A DNA stretch of 64,000 nucleotides from Desulfospira joergensenii DSM 10085 (lineage in GTDB: Bacteria; Desulfobacterota; Desulfobacteria; Desulfobacterales; Desulfobacteraceae): positions 620,001-684,000 of the forward strand of contig NZ_ATUG01000003.1 in the NCBI RefSeq assembly GCF_000420085.1, read 5' to 3'. This document shows positions 28,316-36,496 of this stretch, in pieces. The notes beneath the pieces are model-generated. The model did no database searches. It was not told the DNA's origin and was given only the letters and a program-made list of their open reading frames with translations. The position numbers and the translations under genes are program-made. Positions within the stretch are counted from its first letter, which is position 1, and every line of letters begins with the position of its first letter.

Positions 28316-29320
28316 TCAAAGGGCTTTGGCATATAGATGGCAGGCCACTCCATGGCCGCTCTCGTGCTGGATCATCTCCGGTACGCCCCTGCGGCAGAGG
28401 GACATGGCATGGGGGCATCTGCCGGCAAACCTGCAGCCATCCGGCATATTTAGAAGAGAAGGCACCCCTCCTGTTATGGTAGGCAAAAGGGTTTTCGCCT
28501 TTTTCGCACGTGAGGGAATGGAGTCCAATAATCCGCGGGTATAGGGGTGAAGTGGATTCTGGAACAGGGGCCCCACATCTGCCTTCTCCGCAACCCTCCC
28601 GGCATACATAACCAAAACCTTATCACAATTTTCCGCGATCACCCCGAGATCGTGGGTGATCAGGATAACGGACATGGCCGAATCAGACTGAACTTTTTTG
28701 ATTAAATCGAGAATCTGGGCCTGGACCGTCACATCCAGGGCCGTGGTGGGCTCGTCGGCAATGAGAATATCAGGTTCACAGGCCAGGGCCATGGCAATCA
28801 TCACCCTCTGCCGCATCCCTCCGGATAATTGGTGTGGAAATTTTTTCATCACCTTGTCCGGATCTGGAATGCCTACTTTTTCCAGCATTTCCTTCCCGGC
28901 AATCCGGATCTTTTGGCTTCCCATTTGCGGGAAGTGGAGATGAAAAACTTCCATGATCTGATGTCCTACAGAGTGAACTGGATTCAATGCGGTCATGGGT
29001 TCCTGAAAAATCATGGAGATCTTTTTTCCACGGATCGTGTGCATCTGCTCAATGGGAAGATCCAGAAGATTTTGATCCTTGAACCAGATCCGGCCGCCCA
29101 TGATCCTGGAGACCGGTTTGGGCAGCAGGCGCATGATACTCAAAGCCGTGACACTTTTCCCGCACCCGGATTCACCGGCAATCCCCAAAACCGACCCCTT
29201 GGCAAGTTCAAGTTCCACGCCATCCACGGCACAGATCCTGCCCTGTTCCGTATCAAAGGCCACCACCAGGTCTTCCACCTCCAGCAGAGCCTCTTTATTT
29301 TCCTTTTGGGCCCGAATCAA
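28316..29320 (-). CDS. ABC transporter ATP-binding protein, peptide/nickel type (OppD/DppD)
   Basis: A 334-residue ATPase. Walker A GESGCGKS, Q-loop IFQEPMTALNP, signature LSGGMRQR, Walker B ILIADEPTTAL and H-loop ITHD are present. The C-terminal oligopeptide motif PLHPYTRGLLDSIPS and the Cys cluster CRFAGRCPHAMSLC are typical of the DppD group. The start is TTG at 29320, overlapping the upstream stop as TTGA with AGGAG 8 nt before, so translation is coupled to the solute-binding gene. No permease gene or partner DppF ATPase is next to it. The partner subunits must be elsewhere or lost. Confidence 0.92.
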   Translation of the reverse strand: MIRAQKENKEALLEVEDLVVAFDTEQGRICAVDGVELELAKGSVLGIAGESGCGKSVTALSIMRLLPKPVSRIMGGRIWFKDQNLLDLPIEQMHTIRGKKISMIFQEPMTALNPVHSVGHQIMEVFHLHFPQMGSQKIRIAGKEMLEKVGIPDPDKVMKKFPHQLSGGMRQRVMIAMALACEPDILIADEPTTALDVTVQAQILDLIKKVQSDSAMSVILITHDLGVIAENCDKVLVMYAGRVAEKADVGPLFQNPLHPYTRGLLDSIPSRAKKAKTLLPTITGGVPSLLNMPDGCRFAGRCPHAMSLCRRGVPEMIQHESGHGVACHLYAKAL

Positions 29321-31224
29321 TTCAAGTCTCCTGGTTTAAACTGAGTATCGATAATGGTAACCGGTTCTAGATGTATGCCTTGCTTATACTCTTCCATGGA
29401 CTTTTTTCTCAGAGAATCATCTATCCAGAACAGTCCGCCCAGGGTAGACGAAAAGGGATCAAACAGGCTTTCAGACATCCGGGTCCCGTGGAAGGCCGGC
29501 AGTTTCATCCACTTCCAATAGGCAATTCTCACATAGGGGATCATATAAGTGGGAACATAGGCGCAGATGTCGTGGATCTTATTCTGGATGGCCTTGGACA
29601 ATCTGATTCGCTCTTCCGAGTCCAGGCTTGCCCTGTATTGGTCGATGAGTGCGTCAAGTTCAGGATCGTCGGTATTGGTGATATTGTTGGTCTGGGGCTT
29701 ATGGGCATTGTCAGAATGCCAGCCCTGCCAATAGGAAGGCCTCAAATTGGTCGACCAGGCCATCCAGGCCACATCATGTTTTTTTTCAAGAAATTTTTTA
29801 AACATGGCAGACGGGTCCAACTTTTCCAGCTCAATCTCGATCCCGGCCTTGAGGGCCTCTTCCTTGAGAACGGCAAGCCGCGGCATATGGTCATCATATC
29901 CGTAGGTAACCGTGACTGAGAACCTTCTGCCCTGGCTTTCCCAGATGCCGTCCTTCCCTCTTTTCCATCCGGCCTCCTCCATCAAGGATTTTACCTTTCC
30001 GATATCGTACTTTCTGGGCTGAATGGAATAGTCCGTGTACCTTCCATACCCGTAAAATGCCTGTGCCAGCCTAAAGTAGTCGCCTCTCAACACCTTGGAA
30101 ATGACCTTTTCGATATTCATGGCATGGGCAAAGGCACGTCGCAGGCGGATATCCTTGAATATTTCCTTGTCCAGATTCAGCCACATGCCGTAACTGGGCC
30201 GCTGAAGATCGTTGAAAAACCAGATCCTATGGACAAATCCGTCCCGAAACACCCTTGTCCTCGATTTGTCATGCCAGTACTTGGGCAGGGTCAGGCCGAA
30301 GGTGTCGAGCCGCCCCTTCTTAAAATACTCCCATTGAAGGTTGGTGTCCCGGATCACAGTATACTGAACCGCATCGGCATTGAACCGGTTTTTAAAGTAT
30401 TTTTTTTCCCTGGCCCACCAGTTTTCCTTGCGCCGGAAACGGATAAATCTTCCCTTCTTGTACTCGGAAATCTGGTAGGCGCCCGTATTGGGAACGACAG
30501 CCCAGTTATAGTTCTGGACAAAACCCTTATCCAAGGGATGGAAAAAATGTTCGGGCACCGGGCCGATTCCAAGTTTCAGGTGCAGGTCAGGCACGGCTTT
30601 GGTGCTTTTCACTCCGATGGTATAATCATCGTAGACCATGACCTTTTCGATTTCCCGGGAATAGTAATCATTGTACCACGGGGCGATGATGTGCTCGGAC
30701 CGCATAAAGGTCAGGGTATAGACATAATCCCAGGCAGTGACCGGTCTGCCGTCGGACCATTTTGCTTCGGGGTCGAGCTTGAAGAACATGGTCTTTTTAT
30801 CCTCGCCAAAGGCCCAGTGGGTGGCCAGTTCCGGGAGAATATTCAGGGTATTGGGATGGATATTGATCAAGGAAAGCTGATTGTCGAGTATGGCCGACCG
30901 GAATCCTCCGTTGGAATCCGGTCCCACGGTCCTGAACGTCATGGGAAAGCTCGTCAGGGCCATCCTCAGGGTTCCGCCCTTTTTAGCATCTGCTGAAGAA
31001 AAAATAGGATCCTCATGGTTGGTCAGCCAATGGATATTCTCCGGCAGAGGCTCAAACTTCCTTTCCAGAGGCGGAACTTCTTTTTTTTCCTGTCCCTTTT
31101 TGTTCAACCCCGGATCCCCGGGATTGTCGCCGCACCCTGTAAAGATCATCACCAGACAAACCAGGACGCCTGCCAGGCTGGATATCCATTGATTTTTCAT
31201 TTTTATGCAACACCGCAAAGGCAT
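29317..31224 (-). CDS. Peptide-type extracellular solute-binding lipoprotein (family 5, YejA-like)
   Basis: A 635-residue SBP_bac_5 protein. The lipobox is FTGC (Cys about residue 31 from the first ATG). The domain begins KKGGTLRMALTSFPMTF and has family motifs such as DGRPVTAWDYVYTLTFM and FAHAMNIEKVI. The size and N-terminal pattern resemble YejA (microcin C/peptide uptake) more than OppA. An ATG at 31200 is an alternative start; the first ATG has the better ribosome binding site (AAGGGG) but tight spacing. It captures peptides in the periplasm. Followed directly by one ATPase gene only. Confidence 0.88.
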   Translation of the reverse strand: MPLRCCIKMKNQWISSLAGVLVCLVMIFTGCGDNPGDPGLNKKGQEKKEVPPLERKFEPLPENIHWLTNHEDPIFSSADAKKGGTLRMALTSFPMTFRTVGPDSNGGFRSAILDNQLSLINIHPNTLNILPELATHWAFGEDKKTMFFKLDPEAKWSDGRPVTAWDYVYTLTFMRSEHIIAPWYNDYYSREIEKVMVYDDYTIGVKSTKAVPDLHLKLGIGPVPEHFFHPLDKGFVQNYNWAVVPNTGAYQISEYKKGRFIRFRRKENWWAREKKYFKNRFNADAVQYTVIRDTNLQWEYFKKGRLDTFGLTLPKYWHDKSRTRVFRDGFVHRIWFFNDLQRPSYGMWLNLDKEIFKDIRLRRAFAHAMNIEKVISKVLRGDYFRLAQAFYGYGRYTDYSIQPRKYDIGKVKSLMEEAGWKRGKDGIWESQGRRFSVTVTYGYDDHMPRLAVLKEEALKAGIEIELEKLDPSAMFKKFLEKKHDVAWMAWSTNLRPSYWQGWHSDNAHKPQTNNITNTDDPELDALIDQYRASLDSEERIRLSKAIQNKIHDICAYVPTYMIPYVRIAYWKWMKLPAFHGTRMSESLFDPFSSTLGGLFWIDDSLRKKSMEEYKQGIHLEPVTIIDTQFKPGDLN

Positions 31225-31386
31225 TTCCCCTTAAATTTTTCCAGGTCCCATGAATACCAGATTTAACCTGTCTTGTTCAATCCTTATGTTTTAAGTATTG
31301 GGCTGTGGATTTCCTGCATTTGGATATAGTTTCCCGGCTGCATCTCTTACTTTTATAGGTGTCACTGGTCTCTTCTCTGATTTACC

Positions 31387-31415
31387 TTGACCCCAAAAAG
31401 CCGATATATTAACAT
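31387..31415 (+). promoter_or_regulatory. Possible promoter of the motA operon
   Basis: TTGACC (31387-31392), 17 nt, TAACAT (31410-31415), about 50 nt before motA. The same stretch contains GCCGATAT, close to the flagellar sigma-28 -10 box (GCCGATAA), but its -35 (TAAA) is not well matched. Confidence 0.35.
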
Positions 31416-31465
31416 GACTTGAAATTTTAACGGACCCTTTTTTATATCAGGATAAAACCAAACCC

Positions 31466-32242
31466 ATGGATATTGCATCTTTCATCGGTATCATCTCAGG
31501 CCTCTCTCTGATCATATCCGCCATATTCCTGGGCGGGGACATCCATAATTTCATCAATGTTCCGGGAATGATGATCGTATTCGGCGGCACCGTTGCCACC
31601 ACCCTGATCACCTTCCAGTTCAGGGATGTGGTGGCCGCCTTTAAAGCGGCTTATTTTGTCTTTTCCAAGGAAAAGGAAGACCCCAACGACGCCGTGGCCA
31701 CCATGATCAAGTTAAGCCATGTCAGCCGACGCCAGGGACTGCTCCAGCTCTCCAAGATAAAAAGCAATTCCCTGTTTCTCAAAAAAGCCTGCGGCCTGAT
31801 GGCAGACGGCTCTTCCGAAGAAATTATCCGGGCCGCCCTGACCACGGAGATGAAATCCCTTCAGATGAGACATTTTATTGTCCAGGATGTATTCCGGAAA
31901 ATGGGAATATATGCCCCGGCCTTTGGTATGCTGGGTACCCTGATCGGCCTTGTCCAGATGCTGAGCAAACTCCAGGACCCTTCCGCCATCGGACCCTCCA
32001 TGGCCACGGCCCTGCTGACCACCTTCTACGGATCCCTGCTCTCCACCATGTTTTTCCTGCCCGTGGCCGGTAAACTCAGATCCAGAACCGTGGTCGAGCT
32101 GATTACCCTTGAAATCATGCTGGAAGGCGCCATATCCATCATCAACAACAACAACCCGGTCATTATCTATGAAAAATTGTCGAGTTTCATATCCTCAAGG
32201 CTGCGCAAGCCCTTTGAAAAGATGAATATAAAGACAAAATAA
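31466..32242 (+). CDS. motA: Flagellar motor stator protein MotA/PomA
   Basis: A 258-residue four-helix membrane protein of the MotA/TolQ/ExbB superfamily. It has the PomA/MotA start ISGLSLIISAIFLGGDIHNF, the cytoplasmic loop after TM2, and the TM3-TM4 proline-rich stretch (YAPAFGMLGTLIGLVQML). With MotB it forms the ion-driven stator. The organisation motA-motB-PilZ is compact, with no other flagellar genes nearby. Whether it conducts H+ or Na+ cannot be settled here. Confidence 0.93.
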   Translation: MDIASFIGIISGLSLIISAIFLGGDIHNFINVPGMMIVFGGTVATTLITFQFRDVVAAFKAAYFVFSKEKEDPNDAVATMIKLSHVSRRQGLLQLSKIKSNSLFLKKACGLMADGSSEEIIRAALTTEMKSLQMRHFIVQDVFRKMGIYAPAFGMLGTLIGLVQMLSKLQDPSAIGPSMATALLTTFYGSLLSTMFFLPVAGKLRSRTVVELITLEIMLEGAISIINNNNPVIIYEKLSSFISSRLRKPFEKMNIKTK

Positions 32243-32243
32243 G

Positions 32244-32972
32244 ATGAGAAACACCACCTACGACAACAGTTTCATCACCTATGACGACGACTCCACCTGG
32301 CTGGTTACCTATGCCGATCTCATGACCCTTCTTCTTGTCTTTTTCGTTCTGCTCTACTCCCTGTCCTCCTTTGAAATGAACGGGTATAAAACCTCCCTTA
32401 AAGAGATTCATTCCAAATCAGACCAGAAGGAAAAACTCTCCAAAATCATGGAATTGATGGATATCCTCGCTCCCGAGGAGTTTACCCTGGAAGAGGTCAC
32501 CGGCCTGAAAACCCAGGACACGGAACTGCTGGAGTCTGTCAAGCAGATGGTCAGGAAAACCGGACAGGGAAAAAATATCTCATCCAAATTTAAAGACGGA
32601 AAAGTCATTATCCGCATATCCGGGGAGGCCTTGTTCCCTTCCGGATCGGCTGAGCTAAACCAAGATGCCGTCCCTGTTTTCAATGAAATGGCCGCAATCT
32701 TCAAGGACTTTCCAGATTATGCCATCAACATCAAGGGGCATACCGACGACAATCCCATTGCAACCCGGCAGTTTCCTTCCAACTGGGAGCTTTCCGCCAT
32801 ACGAGCCACAAATGTTCTTAAATTCATGATCTCAAGGGGAATCGCCCCTGCCCGTCTGACTGCAACCGGTTACGGAGAAATCATGCCCCAGGTTCCCAAT
32901 ACCAGCGACGCCAATCGAGCCATGAACAGGAGGGTTGAGTTTGTTCTTGAAAAAAAAGAAAATAAAAATTGA
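32244..32972 (+). CDS. motB: Flagellar motor protein MotB (OmpA domain)
   Basis: A 242-residue protein. One N-terminal helix contains the ion-carrying Asp in WLVTYADLMTLLLVFFV (about residue 30). A short linker/plug follows, then a C-terminal OmpA-like peptidoglycan-binding domain (NIKGHTDDNPI and NWELSAIRATNVLKFM). It anchors the stator to the cell wall. It starts 1 nt after motA and shares its end with the PilZ gene. Confidence 0.94.
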   Translation: MRNTTYDNSFITYDDDSTWLVTYADLMTLLLVFFVLLYSLSSFEMNGYKTSLKEIHSKSDQKEKLSKIMELMDILAPEEFTLEEVTGLKTQDTELLESVKQMVRKTGQGKNISSKFKDGKVIIRISGEALFPSGSAELNQDAVPVFNEMAAIFKDFPDYAINIKGHTDDNPIATRQFPSNWELSAIRATNVLKFMISRGIAPARLTATGYGEIMPQVPNTSDANRAMNRRVEFVLEKKENKN

Positions 32973-33327
32973 GGCCGTAAATCCCGGAGACCGGGAAGAT
33001 AAAAGGGAAGCCTTCAGATATATTTTCAGCCGGGAAAACCGCCCTTCTCTCTCTTTTCTGGGAAAATCCGTAAAACTGATCAACATCAGTGCCGGGGGCC
33101 TGGCCTTTGAGAACAACGGATTTTCCATTGATGATCAAGACCGGATCCACTTGAATCTGGACATCCCCGATGCCAAAAAAAAATTTGTACTCACTGCCAT
33201 GGCAAGGATCTCCCATATAGACCGGGAAAGCATCTGCCGATGTATCTTTGAAGATCTTGACCGGGAACAGGAAGAAGAGATCCACCGATATGTCCTTGAA
33301 AAACAGAAAAAGGATCTGAGAAATTAG
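32941..33327 (+). CDS. Single PilZ-domain protein (c-di-GMP receptor) in the mot operon
   Basis: About 128 residues. The PilZ signature is present: R-x3-R in REAFRY, and the NxSxxG motif as NISAGG, followed by the beta-barrel strand pattern. The most likely start is TTG at 32941, 7 nt after a perfect AGGAGG that sits within the motB end; a TTG at 32935 abuts that site. PilZ proteins such as YcgR brake flagellar motors when c-di-GMP rises. Its coupling to motAB suggests that role here (inference). It lacks the YcgR N-terminal domain. Confidence 0.8.
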   Translation: MFLKKKKIKIEAVNPGDREDKREAFRYIFSRENRPSLSFLGKSVKLINISAGGLAFENNGFSIDDQDRIHLNLDIPDAKKKFVLTAMARISHIDRESICRCIFEDLDREQEEEIHRYVLEKQKKDLRN

Positions 33328-33398
33328 ATTTGTGATTTTAGATTTTGGAGTCCACCGGCATCCAAATCAGAAATCAAAATTCTGAAATCAAAAATTTT
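33324..33398. repeat. AT-rich imperfect inverted repeat between PilZ gene and dinB
   Basis: Repeats of the form GATTT-TGATTTTAGATTTTGG (33328-33348) face CCAAATCAGAAATCAAAATT (33362-33381), with internal repetition of GAAATCAAAA. It looks like a small dispersed intergenic repeat rather than a gene. It excludes the longer dinB start that runs through it. Confidence 0.4.
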
Positions 33399-34571
33399 AT
33401 GATTCTCCACATTGACATGGACGCTTTTTTTGCAGCCGTGGAGCAGAGGGACGACCCTCAGCTCAAAGGCAGACCCATTGTGGTTTCCGGACATTCCAAA
33501 AGAAGCGTGGTTTCAACGGCAAGCTATGAAGCCCGCCGTTTCGGCATCCACTCTGCCATGCCCGTTTTCCAGGCCAGGGAAAAGTGTCCCCACCTGATCA
33601 TTGTACCGGGAGACAAGGCCAAGTATGCCAGGGACTCCAAAAAAATCATGGAGATTCTTTTGAATTTTTCTCCCCTTGTGGAACCGGTCTCCATTGATGA
33701 AGCCTATGTAGATATCAAGGGGTGTGGGAAATTATTCGGCCCACCCAGGGCCATTGCCGTTAAAATCAAAAAGACGATTCTGGACCGGCTTGGCCTGACC
33801 TGCTCCATTGGAATCGCTCCAGTAAAATTTTTAGCCAAAATCGCCTCGGATATGAACAAACCCGACGGATTGACACTGATCCCAATGGAAGACATGGATC
33901 AGACCATCAAAATCCTGCCCATTGAAAAAATTCCCGGGGTCGGCCGTCAGGCCATGGAGCAGATGAAATCCCTCAAGATCAAAACCCTGGGGGATGTCCG
34001 CAAATTGAATACCGATCTTTTAGAGAGAAAATTCGGCAAATTCGGCACCCGGCTTTCCCTGCTCTGCCGGGGAATCGATGACACCCCGGTTGAGACGGGT
34101 AGCGACCGAAAATCCATTTCCAGCGAAACCACCCTTTCAGAAGATATCCATGAACTTTGGGATGCCAAAGCCGAACTCCTGGCCCATTCCCAGAGAGTGG
34201 GCAGGGATTTGAGAAAAAAAAGCCTGGTCTGCAGAAACGTATCCATAAAAATCAAGTTTTCGGATTTCTCCCAGATCACCCGGAGCCGGAAAACCCAATC
34301 CTGGATCTGCTCCTCCAAGGCCATCTTTGATCATGCCCTGGCCCTGTACGAAAATGTGAAGATCACCAAAAAGATCCGCCTCCTGGGCGTAGGAGTCTCC
34401 CATCTCAGAGATGTCCATGCTCCTGTACAGATGGACCTGCTCCAGCCGGCGGATCACCGGGTAAAAAAACAATGGGAAACCGTGGACAAGGCCGTGGATT
34501 CGGTTGAAGAAAAATTTGGACACGACTTCATAAAAAAGGCATCTTTGGCCCGAAAACAAAAGGAAGGATAA
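33399..34571 (+). CDS. dinB: DNA polymerase IV (Y family)
   Basis: About 390 residues from the ATG at 33399, which gives the family start ILHIDMDAFFAAVEQRDDP. Catalytic residues are present in DMDAFF and SIDEAYVD, with the helix-hairpin-helix region GVGRQAMEQM and a little-finger domain. It performs low-fidelity lesion bypass. An upstream ATG at 33345 would add residues encoded by an AT-rich repeat and is rejected. No LexA box was recognised. Confidence 0.94.
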   Translation: MILHIDMDAFFAAVEQRDDPQLKGRPIVVSGHSKRSVVSTASYEARRFGIHSAMPVFQAREKCPHLIIVPGDKAKYARDSKKIMEILLNFSPLVEPVSIDEAYVDIKGCGKLFGPPRAIAVKIKKTILDRLGLTCSIGIAPVKFLAKIASDMNKPDGLTLIPMEDMDQTIKILPIEKIPGVGRQAMEQMKSLKIKTLGDVRKLNTDLLERKFGKFGTRLSLLCRGIDDTPVETGSDRKSISSETTLSEDIHELWDAKAELLAHSQRVGRDLRKKSLVCRNVSIKIKFSDFSQITRSRKTQSWICSSKAIFDHALALYENVKITKKIRLLGVGVSHLRDVHAPVQMDLLQPADHRVKKQWETVDKAVDSVEEKFGHDFIKKASLARKQKEG

Positions 34572-34572
34572 G

Positions 34573-34854
34573 ATGAAGGACCCCATCGGCTGTAAAGTCA
34601 AAATCATGGGCAGGGTCCAGGGGGTATTTTTCAGGGCGGAAACCCGAAATGCCGCCCTGAACCTTGGAATTATGGGATATGTCAAAAATCTGCCGGACGG
34701 CTCGGTGGAGGCCTTTTTCCAGGGCAGCCGGCCGGATGTGGAAAATATGCTGGGCTGGTGTAAAAAGGGTTCCCCCGCTTCCCGGGTGGATGATGTCATC
34801 CACGAACCCATGCCCTTTCAGGATGATTTGACCGGTTTTCAAGTCCTGTACTAG
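34573..34854 (+). CDS. acyP: Acylphosphatase
   Basis: A 93-residue protein with the signature GRVQGVFFRAETRNAA (catalytic Arg) and GYVKNLPDGSVEAFFQG (catalytic Asn). It hydrolyses the carboxyl-phosphate bond of acyl phosphates. It starts 1 nt after the dinB stop and so is probably co-transcribed with it. Confidence 0.95.
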   Translation: MKDPIGCKVKIMGRVQGVFFRAETRNAALNLGIMGYVKNLPDGSVEAFFQGSRPDVENMLGWCKKGSPASRVDDVIHEPMPFQDDLTGFQVLY

Positions 34855-34916
34855 GCCCGAACCCTTACCCTGTAAAAATATCTTCGCCGGTAACAGCTCC
34901 CGGTTCCCGCAGGTTT

Positions 34917-35549
34917 TCAGACCCTGGACTTCGATTTTTTCAAACACCCTTTGAGCACCCCGGAATGGATATCGGCGGCGAGATGAACCGGGCTCTTGCC
35001 CCATAAGGGATCCCAACCGGCCGGATTGGCGGAGCAGAAGAACTGGACCTCCAGACCGAACCGGGTCAAGGCCTCTTCAAGGGGCAGGTCCCGGACTTTA
35101 TCCGCTGCCAGCCAGGTGGCCCCGCAGGGGGCTCCCCGGGAAACCCGGATCTCTTTTATCCTGCCGGCTTCCACATCCACATCCATCCTGGGTGTGCCAA
35201 ACCGTCTCCCGTACTCTCCAAGTCCCTCGTGATCGGCCAGGGCGCAGCAGATGGGCGGACACAGGGCAGACCCGGAAATGATCTTTCTCCCGGGGGCGAT
35301 CACGGGTATTTTCAGCTTATCGCACATAATACTCAGGTCTTCGGAAAGGTCCCGGTGGACCAGGTAGTCCAGAACCAGATCAGCCTCAATGGTTTCAGGC
35401 AGGTATGCCGAGGTATCGTCAAGAATCGGCGGCAGTTCGGAATCAATATTCACGATATTCAGTTCGATCCCCGGACCGCAGAATCTTCGGATTCCCTCGA
35501 TTTTGTGTTTTCCGGAACCGTTCTGCTGGAACACTAGTAGGGTCTGCAT
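34917..35549 (-). CDS. DUF166 family protein
   Basis: A 210-residue protein of the DUF166 family known from methanogens and sulfate reducers, with no settled function. Conserved cysteines are seen in ALCPPICCALADH and APCGATWLAAD, and the start TLLVFQQNGSGKHKIEGIRR is typical. Clustered cysteines suggest metal or Fe-S binding. It follows the LUD-domain gene by 3 nt in one operon, which hints at a shared redox or one-carbon role; this is a guess. The family name is from recall of sequence pattern, not a search. Confidence 0.7.
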   Translation of the reverse strand: MQTLLVFQQNGSGKHKIEGIRRFCGPGIELNIVNIDSELPPILDDTSAYLPETIEADLVLDYLVHRDLSEDLSIMCDKLKIPVIAPGRKIISGSALCPPICCALADHEGLGEYGRRFGTPRMDVDVEAGRIKEIRVSRGAPCGATWLAADKVRDLPLEEALTRFGLEVQFFCSANPAGWDPLWGKSPVHLAADIHSGVLKGCLKKSKSRV

Positions 35550-35552
35550 GAC

Positions 35553-36206
35553 TTAAAATCCCATATCCTGGTTCACAAGGACAATTTTGATCCGCTTTTT
35601 CATAAAAGACTTTTCAATAATCGTCCAGTAATTGCATATCCTGTCCGGACTCGCACAATCATGGCATACCCCGGTTTTCACACAGGGTGTTTTCTTGTCC
35701 AGGTTCATGGTGTTAACCGGAGCCGCATAGTTCTTGATTCGGACCATGGCATCCTCCAGATCACCGCAGATTTTGTTCCTGCCCACGATGAGAAGAACAT
35801 TCCTGGGTCCCCACATCATGGCCGCCACCCGGTTGCCCATCATGTCCAGGTTGACCAGATGACCGGCCTCGGTAACGGCATTGGTTCCGGTAATGAAAAG
35901 ATCCACCATCAATGACTGCCGGCGCCGTTCCATCATTTCTTCCGCAGAAATTTTCCGGTCAAAGGTGTTGATGATGGTAAGATCCTTCTTGTCCATGAGG
36001 GCGTGGAAAAGCCCTGTGCCGATAAAGGACATGGAACCGCCCCAGGAGACCGTTTGGGGATTGAGGGATGGAATAATCTCATTGAGGGCAAGCTCCTTGG
36101 CCGCTTCCGCCGTATCTGTGATGAATACTTCAAAATTATTATTTTCAAGACTCTCTTTTACCGCCTCAAGCTTGAGATTCCAATAGTTGTCAATGGGATT
36201 TTTCAT
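35553..36206 (-). CDS. LUD-domain protein (LutC/YkgG-like) with C-terminal Cys cluster
   Basis: About 217 residues from the ATG at 36206, which has AGGAG 5 nt upstream; a longer frame lacks support. The LUD domain shows VSWGGSMSFIGTGLFHAL and VDLFITGTNAVTEAGHLVNL, with the glycine-rich RVAAMMWGPRNVLLIVGRNK. The C-terminus carries four Cys (CVKTGVCHDC, CNYW) that could ligate a cluster. Related proteins take part in lactate oxidation (LutABC), but no lutA/B genes are next to it, so the substrate is unknown. Confidence 0.8.
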   Translation of the reverse strand: MKNPIDNYWNLKLEAVKESLENNNFEVFITDTAEAAKELALNEIIPSLNPQTVSWGGSMSFIGTGLFHALMDKKDLTIINTFDRKISAEEMMERRRQSLMVDLFITGTNAVTEAGHLVNLDMMGNRVAAMMWGPRNVLLIVGRNKICGDLEDAMVRIKNYAAPVNTMNLDKKTPCVKTGVCHDCASPDRICNYWTIIEKSFMKKRIKIVLVNQDMGF

Positions 36207-36362
36207 GGAGACTCCTTTGATTTGTTTTTTCACTTCTCTGAAATATACCTTCAGGCCCATGTCTGTGCAATGATTATTTTTTTCCACAATTATTTACTAT
36301 TCACTGATGACGAAACCTGATCTGCGCGAAAAATGCGCAGAGAATTGAGTTCCAGACCTTTA
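36207..36362. other. Intergenic region upstream of the LUD gene
   Basis: This is 156 nt with a 7-bp hairpin TCTGCGC/GCGCAGA at 36321-36341 and the left target-site copy of the insertion sequence (CTTTA, 36358-36362). No convincing promoter was identified. Confidence 0.35.
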
Positions 36363-36430
36363 AAGGGTGTTGAAATCGATGACGCAATTTTAACGTTATC
36401 CGACAAATTTTCAGTATGTTAGTAATTGAA

Positions 36431-36496
36431 AAAGCCTCTGTTTAGTTGTATCTTTCAAGCGCCTAAACAAAAAGGAAACAACACCACAGAGGCTTT
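36431..36496 (+). promoter_or_regulatory. Transposase leader hairpin covering the ribosome binding site
   Basis: An 11-bp perfect inverted repeat AAAGCCTCTGT (36431-36441) and ACAGAGGCTTT (36486-36496), extended inside by GTTTAG/CTAAAC. The right arm contains the GAGG site and ends one base before the ATG at 36497. In a transcript entering from outside the whole stem would form and hide the start. Confidence 0.6.

Noticed and set aside
30124..30996. Long plus-strand open frame (290 codons) opposite the solute-binding gene
   Set aside because: It is a mirror of a clear family-5 binding protein in a GC-rich region; the product is glycine/isoleucine/histidine-rich and has no domain pattern.
31395..31410. 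Sigma-28 flagellar promoter before motA
   Set aside because: The GCCGATAT box is close to consensus but the -35 partner TAAA is not present at the right distance; only a weak vegetative promoter is listed.
34137..35016. Minus-strand frames of 162-224 codons over dinB and acyP
   Set aside because: Shadows of two well-supported plus-strand enzymes.
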